Shown: piece after piece, positions 1-64,000 of the stretch
Numbering within the stretch: the first letter of the stretch is position 1
How the letters are laid out: each line of letters begins with the position of its first letter
Position numbers and translations under genes: made by a program
Notes under the pieces: model-generated
The model's database searches: none
Seen by the model: the letters and a program-made list of their open reading frames with translations, nothing else
Told to the model about the DNA's origin: nothing
Origin: Bugula neritina
Taxonomy: Eukaryota; Bryozoa; Gymnolaemata; Cheilostomatida; Bugulidae
Assembly (NCBI GenBank): GCA_964035545.1
Contig: OZ037770.1
Span: forward strand, 2,127,001 to 2,191,000
Direction: 5' to 3'
Length of the DNA: 64,000 bases

Positions 1-221
1 GTCCAAGCTTTACTCAAACTCTAAAAGTTAACTTCAAGTTGGTATAATTGATCAACTTTATACTTCAAGTGTCACCATGATAGTTTTATATATTAGGTTG
101 AAAGTTACTAAAAATATTTTAGTGGAATTGATGCAGGAATGAAAAAAAATCCATGTACGTGGAGAATTCATTATTGAAACAGATTTCAGGTTTCAATTAG
201 TTGATTACAATAATGGTTTAC

Positions 222-56482
<56,261 letters not shown>

Positions 56483-56724
56483 GGTTAGCTGGAGGAGAGT
56501 TTGAATTCAGAGCTGATGGTTGTTGTCAAGTGCCGGTCAAAGCAGATATGAACTGACTCAGCATTAATTAAATATTCTTAGAACTTATCTCAATTCTTTT
56601 AAGTGTACAAAGATAAGAAAATGTAATTACTGTTCCTTGCAAGCTACAACATTATTTAATTTAATCATTAGTCAAACATCCTCAGCTCAATGCTTATCCA
56701 TTAAACTCCATGAAATTATAAAAC

Positions 56725-57020
56725 CTTTGGCCTCACAGGGTTTCAATCTGTGACCTTTAGCTTACAAGCAGGCACACTTACAACTTACACCACCGGGCAA
56801 CTAGATACATTCCACACTACATCGCACTCAGTTCCCAAGATGTCTACTGGTCTCTTATAACTGCTCCTTCAGTCTCCAGGCTCCCCTGGCCTTTCAACTC
56901 TCTCAGAGTACTATTAAATTTCACTAAAACCTGAAATAGCTTATAAAATAACCCCCCCCCCACCCCCATGTGAACCACAGGCTTCTTGTTTGCAAGCAGG
57001 CGAGCTACCATTACACCACA
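56725..57020 (-). repeat. Two tRNA-like SINE heads upstream of the GTPase gene
   Basis: On the minus strand, one head covers about 56,950-57,020 (TGTGGTGTAATGGTAGCTCG, then GTGGTTCACATGG) and another about 56,725-56,810 (GGTGGTGTAAGTTGTAAG, then GGTCACAGATTGAAACCC). Both have A-box and B-box-like stretches at tRNA spacing. They have no clean cloverleaf. Confidence 0.5.
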
Positions 57021-57125
57021 GGAGCTACTGGGTAAACTTGAGACTACAAAGTTAAGATGACAACTAAGACTAAAACAACACTGCACTATTTTTAAAAGGA
57101 AGTTGATTTGGTTATTATTGATCAT

Positions 57126-58818
57126 TTGTCAAATTAAGGACTGGGTGAAGGTGTTTTATTAGAGAAAGGGTTAATAATACTACAGCTACATTATATTATA
57201 TTGAAGTGCTGTTAATTGGGAGTTGAGCTTTTCTCTGGGAGGGGGGAACTTATAGGCTAGACATGCACTTACATGTTATGGTACTGCAAAAATAAAAATT
57301 GCTAGAAACTATTATCTATACTCTTCTATTGATGTTGCTAGCAATTATAGCCATTTGCATGTCATACTTGGAGCTTGGCCAACTTATAGCTGAGTAACAA
57401 AAGAATAAGTGTTGCAGGAGCTTTTTGGCAGCTTTCTAAAAACCAATGTGTAGCGAAAGCTATTTGTGAAAGCTTTCGCGATAGCTATTTGCTAGCTATT
57501 TTTATTCAATGATTCAGTGTGGCTCAATTTTCCTCCTGCTAAAGATGTAGGCAGCTTATACTTTATTGTCAAAATAATTGTAAGTATCAAGTATTATAAT
57601 ATTATCTTTTGTTTTGAACTTTATTAACTAAATGTTTTGTCAGCTGTGTAATTAATGTTAAGTTAACATGATGTTTGTAATTTTTATGGTTATAGGTTAC
57701 AGTATCAGTTCGAGTATGAGTGCGAGTGCTAGTGCGGGCGCGGGTATGGGTATGAGTATGAGTTCAAGTTTGAGTTCAAGTGTGAGTCTGAGTTCAAATA
57801 TACTGTTGGCAATAGACAAAAAATAAAGTTGTGGCCTGCTTCTGTGTCCTCCATCCATTCACCCTTCATTAAGTGAATCACAATACATAGGCATCCGTGC
57901 CAAACAGCAACCGTGCTGACACAATGAGTATTCCAAGTATATACGGCAGATTGTATTTTAATTTTAATCTGTGAAACTATATTGTTTGCTTAACTTTCTA
58001 GTTTCATTAAAAGCAGTCGATGTGATATTTTTAATTCTATAAAACTGTATTCGGCCTAAATGGGAATGTTTTGCGAATATTTATTAACTAATTATTATAT
58101 TTTAGTATTAACAAATGACCAGGTAATATTGCATACATATTAAGAGTACTGTATAGATCATGCATTGCCACTATAAAAATAGCACATCTTGGTTTAAATC
58201 AACTCAATGCAATACATGAGAAATCAAGTTAAATCAACTCCACTGAATAAATGGTAATTTATATTCCAAGACAATAATATTATGTAAATATCATTATATA
58301 ATATGATACATGGAATGACCTTATATTTTCTATAGAATAGTATAATACAGTGTATTGCTTATATATACTGATAATATTTAATATTTAAATCCATACAAAA
58401 CAAAAATCTGCAATGACTGTTGATGTCATGTATTGTTTCCTTTTCAGCAATTTTCCAACCTGCCCTGGACATATATGAAAGCCCCAGTATAATATGTATG
58501 TATATATATATATTTCCGAAGTATCTATATGTATAGGAACGTGGAAATTTGAAGCTACTTTTGGAGGTTAGGCTGGTGATGGAGTTATATATGTAAAATT
58601 TCAAGCTTATAAATGTGTGATAGCTTTTCCACAAACTCTGCAATGAACTAATCAAGCTTTAAATTGTGATTCCAAAAGAAAAATAAAAGTAAATTGGAAT
58701 TTTTCAACTCTCCACTCAAATTGTGTACTTCCTTCTGCTAACTTTGTTTTTCTGGTGACTCAAGAATTTCCCAAAACTCTCTAGAACATTCTGGATTATT
58801 AAGTAGAAACTGTGACCT

Positions 58819-58876
<58 letters not shown>

Positions 58877-59700
58877 TAGGAAAATTTAGCTGATGAGTTA
58901 TATAGACACGGTATATATTGTAATTCCACTGATTAAGGTATATCAGGTTAATTTGCGAAAATATCATTAGAATATTCCGGAATATTAAGTATATAGAAAT
59001 ATTATCATATAATTTATCACTTAGACATTCAATGGATAAAAGCTTCACATTATACACCTATAAAACTATAATACACACTGTATATAACACTGTATAATAG
59101 TATATATACTTTGTATATATTTATAGTTTGTTTAATGGGACATGTTATTTTTATATATTATAGTCCCAATTTGTTAGACTCAGCTATAATGAGTATATAT
59201 AATCCTTATATACTTTTTTGACTGCGTTTCATGCAATTAAACTACGGCACTTTGGCAGCATGTAGTATATATTTACTTTAGGGTAGGTTGGGTCAGCATT
59301 CCACTTTTACAGAGCTAGGGCCAATGAAGTGGAATAATCTAGTACTGAGGGGCACATTGTAAAACTTAGAGGCCACAGCTTTAGCAAGTTTCAACTGCAT
59401 TTTTCTTATTCTAAATTTTGATGAAATCCGACCTTTAATCTGCAGGCTACACAAAATATGCATTTAAATCAGAAATTTAAAAAGTGGCTTTATTTTGCTC
59501 TAATTCATATATGTCTGAGGGAAACAATTTTATTGGTTATGACATTGAAAGTCACACAATTAATGTTGGTTGGGGGCAACACTCAGCCCTAGCTGGGTTC
59601 GCCTGTTGGGAAGCCCTGCATGCTTTACAACGTCATTTGGTATAAGAACTTTGTACAATTATAGATGTTGTTAAACTGTTTATTACTTATAGTTTTTACA
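57126..59700. other. Region upstream of the GTPase gene, no gene seen
   Basis: This AT-rich region has a degenerate hexamer-like tract of GAGTNN units (57,700-57,800), a (TA)n tract (58,822-58,871), and a 90-bp block at 58,366-58,455 that repeats the sequence at 56,276-56,366 (around TGACTGTTGATGTCATG). No exon with consistent splice sites was found. Confidence 0.6.
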
Positions 59701-60426
59701 TTACCATACCACGGAGCATGTTCAGTAATTATTTAATCTGTATGCTAGCAAGACTCACATCAAATAAATGTTCAAGCAACAATGTTGAGTTACTTTATTC
59801 AGCATTATCAACAAACCAAAGGAATCTATAAAGCAAATTTCTTAAAAGAGGAAAGATGTTACGTGATATAAACTAAATATAATATTAGGTGTTTAAACAG
59901 CATTTAATATAATATTATTATATATGCTACTAGAATATTATATATTTTCAAATAATTCAAAACAGAAAAAGCATGAGTTCGAGACAAATATATAGCCAGT
60001 TATCTATAGAGAAGACTGGAGGTACATGAAGAAAAACATGAAACAGCTAATAAGATGGATAACATTGAAAGAAAATAAATATTAAACTCAGTGCTTTCTG
60101 CAGTAGTATAAATACTAGTTTAGCTGTTCTACATAACTAGACTGCATGGAGCAGTACATGGGAGGAGAGTACAGAAGATTCATACACAGGTGTAACGAAT
60201 AGAACAGGTTTATGATGACAAAGGGCGTAGAGAAGAACAAGTTAGCAGTCTCATCATTCTGTCTTTGGCTGACTTTCTCCAGCTGATCTTATTTCTGTTT
60301 GCTGCGGGTTTCTTGATCACTCTCCACCAATGTTTCTGTGCATGGATTTCTATGTCTTCTGATAGTATGGTAGAAGCTAACGGTGGCCAAACATCTTGAG
60401 ATACTTCGGGCAGACGTTGATGCTGG

Positions 60427-61278
60427 CTAGAAGTACCTGGAGAAACATGAAACGGCTTCCATGCAATCCTCATCAAATCCAGATTTTATGTCAACCGAAG
60501 GAGTCAAGCTGTTATTCATTCCGGTAGATGTCATCTCATCTCTTATATCAATTTTATCTGTTGGTTGTCCTGAGTTTCCTGCAGTTTCTGAGCTTAACAA
60601 ACCAAAGTCATCTGTGAAGCCCTCCACCATCTCTTCATCATCTTTGTTAGATAAATTGTCCCAAGTATTGTCAAATAATTTCATATCATCTTCCAATTCT
60701 TTAAGTTTGTTCTCTGCTACTTTTAACTTCTCCTCTGAGTCATCTAACATCTCAGGGCTGATCTTATCCAACTTTTCCACTAAGTTTCTATGTATCTGTT
60801 TCGATGCGTATTTTTTCTTATCAAGTGAATTTTGTAGATATTCCGCTCCAGAGATGACAAAGCCTTCTAAAGTCTGAGCTGAGTATTCTACATTGAAGAT
60901 TTTTTTGAGACGTCTGCATCTTTGCTTTGGAAAGATAACCCTAAAAATGAAACACAACATTTTATCAAAAGTTAATGAAATATTTAAATAAATAATATTA
61001 TCCCATCCCTTAAATGCAGTCGTATATATGCATTTCTAGTTGAAATTTTCAAACTGTGAAGCAATCAGCAATGAAAAGTGTTATTTCAACACAATAAAAT
61101 TTAAAGCATATTAAAGAAGCTCATATAGCAAGTGTATGAAACCTTACCTGCACTGAATAATAAAGCTGAACACAACTAGTAAGATGTGCTCATCACTGAA
61201 TACTACAGAACTTTTCTCACAAAGTTCCAAAGACATGATAAATAATACATTTAACATGAGTGCTCTAAACACAGCCAT
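60427..61278 (-). CDS. Two-exon gene of unknown function
   Basis: Exon 1 (61,148-61,278) starts at ATG 61,278 and encodes a hydrophobic lead (MAVFRALMLNVLFIMSLELC) and a second hydrophobic stretch (HILLVVFSFIIQC). It ends at donor GTAAGG. Exon 2 (60,427-60,940) follows acceptor CATTTTTAG in matching phase. The joined frame is 214 codons and ends at TAG 60,427. Exon 2 is helical and acidic, with a coiled-coil-like EEKLKVAENKLKELEDDMKL. A possible donor (CAG|GTACTT) near the end could extend it into the open frame reaching 60,210. I do not recognise the family; a signal-anchored or secreted start is inferred. Confidence 0.45.
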
Positions 61279-61399
61279 TTTTAATTTCGAGTAGCAAATT
61301 TGTACTTCGGAATTCACTACATTGAGTTATTACATAACTTTTATTTTCAGCTCATTGTTGAATTTTCATTGTTTGAAAATAAATTTTACAATACTATCT

Positions 61400-61412
61400 A
61401 GTAGTAGTAGTT

Positions 61413-61466
<54 letters not shown>

Positions 61467-61509
61467 CTAGTAGTAGTAGTAGTAGTACTAGTAGTAGTAG
61501 TATAGTAGC

Positions 61510-61540
<31 letters not shown>

Positions 61541-61900
61541 ATAGTATAGTAGTACTAGTACTAGTAGTAGTGATAGTAGTAGTAGTGGTAGTAGTAGTAG
61601 TACTAGTAGTAGCAGTGGTAGTAGTACTAGTAGTAGTAGTAATAGTATAGCAGTACTAGTACTAGTACTAGTACTAGTAGTAGTAGTGGTAGTAGTAGTA
61701 TCAGTAGTAGTAATAGTAGTAGTAGCAGTAATAGTAGTAGTAGCAGTAGTAGTAGTAGTAGCAGTAGTAGTAGTAGTATCAGTAGTAGTAATAGTAGTAG
61801 TAGCAGTAATAGTAGTAGTAGCAGTAGTAGTAGTAGTAGCAGTAATACTAGTAGTAGTACTAGTAGTAGTAGTAGTAGTACTAGTAGTAGTAGTAGTAGC

Positions 61901-61941
<41 letters not shown>

Positions 61942-61976
61942 CAGTAGTAGTAGTAGTGGTAGTGGTAGTGGTAGTG

Positions 61977-62016
<40 letters not shown>

Positions 62017-62055
62017 TAGTAGTAATAGTAGTAGTATAGTAGTAGTAGTATAGTA
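61400..62055. repeat. (TAG)n trinucleotide tract, 650 bp
   Basis: A long imperfect TAG/CTA repeat has CAG, TGG, ACTAG and AAT variants and some larger internal duplications (for example the 61,690-61,850 part). Poly-Leu, poly-Val and poly-Ser frames across it are not genes. Confidence 0.97.
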
Positions 62056-62579
62056 AACAATGTGTGTCTGGTATGTATTCAAAGACTTGTTCAAAAGGCC
62101 AGATTTATAAACAGAAAAAGTTCATTAGTAAACAGTTGATTTTATTTTAGTAAACGATAATAAAATAACTAGTAATAAGTTTATATAAGAAATAAAACAA
62201 TTTAAAACCAAAAACTTCAGACTTTAGATTTAATAATCAACAAGGTTTTACAAATACAAATATTATATTCATTAAGTTGAAAAATTGTAGTTATATGTAC
62301 AAAATATATTATTATGCGCTAACATCTCAAAAGATGGGGTTTAACTGGAATGAAAGAACAAATGGCAATAGACTCACATCGCATTGATATCAAACAATTC
62401 TGAGCAAGAAAAATAAAATATTCAACTGGTATTCAGAGTTATCTCATCTTGACAAAAACATTAAATATTAACCATACAAATTTCTATCTACAAACGAATT
62501 TCAACAAAATGTTACAATGATGTCTAGAATACTGCGATAAGCCGGTAAGAGATTGGAGGTCAAGGCGGAGTTATAGAGG
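62056..62579. other. Intergenic stretch downstream of the Rabin8-like gene
   Basis: The 3' UTR of the gene ending at 62,580 must lie here. Minus-strand AATAAA-like signals occur around 62,190. No other gene is seen. Confidence 0.5.
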
Positions 62580-62653
62580 TCAACTTTTATATCCTAGTCT
62601 AGCCATGCTGATGGTCTTCCTAAGGTCCATAATTCTCCAGTATACGTCTGCAT
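62580..62653 (-). CDS. RAB3IP/Rabin8-like Rab GEF, last exon
   Basis: A 74-bp exon after acceptor CCTGTTGTAG completes the split codon from the previous exon and reads DADVYWRIMDLRKTISMAR then LGYKS and a stop at 62,580. The pattern (aromatic-W/F-x-I/V-M-x-L-R-K-x-I/M-S-x-A-x-L-G) matches the C terminus of RAB3IP/RAB3IL1 proteins, which activate Rab8 during ciliary and exocytic traffic. The identification rests on about 47 residues in two exons. Confidence 0.7.
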
Positions 62654-62805
62654 CTACAACAGGAAGTGGTTAAACTGTTACTTGATGTTGACTGAAACCA
62701 ATGCAGTGACACAGCTCAGTTATTAGCCAATAATATTCAGCTGCCAGTAAAATAGGGGTATAATTTTATGCGAAAAATGAACACAAAAAACTGGTGATAC
62801 AATCC

Positions 62806-63816
62806 GCAATTTACAGTAGAGTAACTTACATTAGAGTAACTTACATTAGAGTAACTTACATTAGAGTAACTTACAGTATAGTAACTTACAGTATAGTAAC
62901 TTACAGTAGAGTAACTTACAGTAGAGTAACTTACAGTAGAGTAACTTACAGTAGAGTAACATACAGTAGAGTAACTTACAGTAGAGTGATTTACAGTAGA
63001 GTAACTTACATTAGAGTAAAATACAGTAAAGTAGCTTACATTAGAGTACTTACAGTAGAATAACTTACAGTAGAGTAACTTACAGTAGAGTAACTTACAG
63101 TAGAGCAACTTACAGTAGAGCAACTTACAGTAGAGTAACTTAGAGTAGAGTAACTTACAGTAGAGTAACTTACAGTAGAGTAACTTACAGTACGGCTACT
63201 TACAGTACGGCTACTTACAGTAGAGTAACTTACAGTAGAGTGACTTAGAATAGAGTAACTTACAGTACAGTAACTTACAGTAGAGTAACTTACGGTAGAG
63301 TAACTTACAGTACGGCTACTTACAGTAGAGTAACTTACAGTAGAGTGACTTAGAATAGAGTAACTTACAGTAGAGTAACTTACAGTAGAGTAACTTACAG
63401 TAGAGTAACTTACAGTAGAGTAACTTACGGTAGAGTAACTTACGGTAGAGTAACTTACAGTAGTGACTTACAGTAGAGTAACTTACAGTAGAGTAACTTA
63501 CAGTAGAGTAACTTGCAGTAGAGTAACTTACAGTACAGTAACTTACAGTAGAGTAACTTACAGTAGAATAACTTACAGTAGAGTAACTTACAGTAGAGTA
63601 ACTTACAGTAGAATAACTTACAGTAGAGTAACTTACAGTAGAATAACTTACAGTAAAGTAACTTAGAGTAGAGTAACTTACAGTAGAGTAACTTGCAGTA
63701 GAGTAACTTACAGTAGAGTAACTTACAGTAGAGTAACATACAGTAGAGTAACTTACAGTAGAGTAACTTACAGTAGAGTAACTTCCAGTAGAGTAACTTA
63801 CATTAGAGTAACTTAC
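62806..63816. repeat. 15-bp minisatellite derived from a splice donor
   Basis: About 67 tandem copies of GAGTAACTTACAGTA fill most of the last intron of the Rabin8-like gene. On the gene's own (minus) strand each unit reads CTGTAAGTTACTCTA and therefore contains a consensus 5' splice site. The array begins exactly at the real donor of the upstream exon. Some sub-arrays share variants (GTACGGCTA, GTGACTTAGAATA), showing higher-order duplication. Confidence 0.95.
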
Positions 63817-63886
63817 CGGTGGTATTTTTTAACAGACCCGTCCTGATGTAGCCGAGGTAAGTGTACAATTCACAGACGGCTGTAAT
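63817..63886 (-). CDS. RAB3IP/Rabin8-like Rab GEF, penultimate exon
   Basis: A 70-bp exon lies between acceptor CTTGCAG and donor GTAAGT. It reads ITAVCELYTYLGYIRTGLL and ends in a split codon (phase 1) that fits the next exon. The C-x-L/F-Y/F-T-Y-I-x-Y-I-x-x-G-L core is typical of the RAB3IP C-terminal region. The rest of the gene lies beyond the right edge. Confidence 0.7.
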
Positions 63887-64000
63887 CTGCAAGTAAAGCA
63901 GTTCAAAATACTCTTATAATAAGAAGACAACTCTTGATACACGCAAAAATAGTATTTGTTATGAAAAGACAACTCCTGCATGCGGAGATATTATTTGTTA

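Noticed and set aside
61322-62094. Poly-Ser, poly-Val and poly-Leu frames
   Set aside because: They are translations of the (TAG)n tract; no splice or start context supports a gene.
62806-63816. Possible CRISPR-like array
   Set aside because: Units are 15 bp head-to-tail without spacers and the context is an animal intron, so it is a minisatellite.
63836-63856. A 21-bp plus-strand microexon between AACAG and GTAAGT
   Set aside because: The minus-strand exon over the same bases has good splice sites, fits the phase of the next exon and encodes a recognisable protein.

Overview
This is animal (metazoan) nuclear DNA, not bacterial. It has GT-AG introns, long (TG)n and (TA)n microsatellites, tRNA-derived SINE-like heads, Ty3/Gypsy LTR retrotransposons and a large decayed Maverick/Polinton (adintovirus-like) DNA element. 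Two cellular genes are recognisable on the minus strand: a dynamin-superfamily GTPase of the guanylate-binding-protein (GBP)/atlastin type, and the 3' end of a RAB3IP/Rabin8-like Rab GEF. The species cannot be fixed from the sequence; an invertebrate with a repeat-rich genome fits best.

Layout. From 56,482 leftwards past position 1 runs the GTPase gene, with about 1.77 kb of coding exons spread over more than 56 kb. The start exon is at 56,471-56,482, the P-loop exon at 45,134-45,346, further G-domain exons at 44,773-44,910, 43,828-43,986 and 13,185-13,316, and helical exons at 10,385-8,948 and 5,823-5,652. Then come ten exons of exactly 42 bp (14 residues, two heptads, all phase 0), eight of them forming a duplicated four-exon block. 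Its first intron holds a Ty3/Gypsy element (element C, 47,029-53,429) and a TA-flanked DNA transposon (54,932-56,269). The intron between the fourth and fifth exons holds a Polinton of about 29 kb (13,822-43,231).

The Polinton has terminal inverted repeats of about 520 bp. Each repeat carries a complete type-I hammerhead ribozyme motif. Between them lie, left to right: a tail-fibre-like gene; three tandem paralogues sharing its N-terminal tag; an adenain-type protease; protein-primed DNA polymerase B; a small membrane protein on the plus strand; the major capsid protein; a GGGIF minor capsid/core-like protein with 16-residue repeats; a conserved Polinton protein; an rve integrase with chromodomain; a phospholipase-A2-like gene; and a packaging ATPase on the plus strand. 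Nearly all carry stops, frameshifts or deletions. Four younger elements sit inside: Ty3/Gypsy element A (18,627-26,272) and a solo LTR (17,359-17,707), both in the polymerase gene; a 2.9-kb non-autonomous DNA transposon (30,926-33,845); and Ty3/Gypsy element B (35,720-41,655) in the PLA2-like gene.

Elements A, B and C form one retrotransposon lineage. Their LTRs start TGTGGT, their primer-binding sites match tRNA-Leu, and A and C have clean 4-bp target duplications. B and C have lost integrase sequence but both encode an extra third ORF with a conserved Cys/His finger block and a C-terminal coiled coil; A has a full integrase and no such ORF. The right end (60.4-64 kb) holds a small two-exon gene of unknown function, a 650-bp (TAG)n tract and the last two exons of the Rabin8-like gene. 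The intron between those two exons is filled by a 1-kb, 15-bp minisatellite whose unit matches that intron's own 5' splice site.
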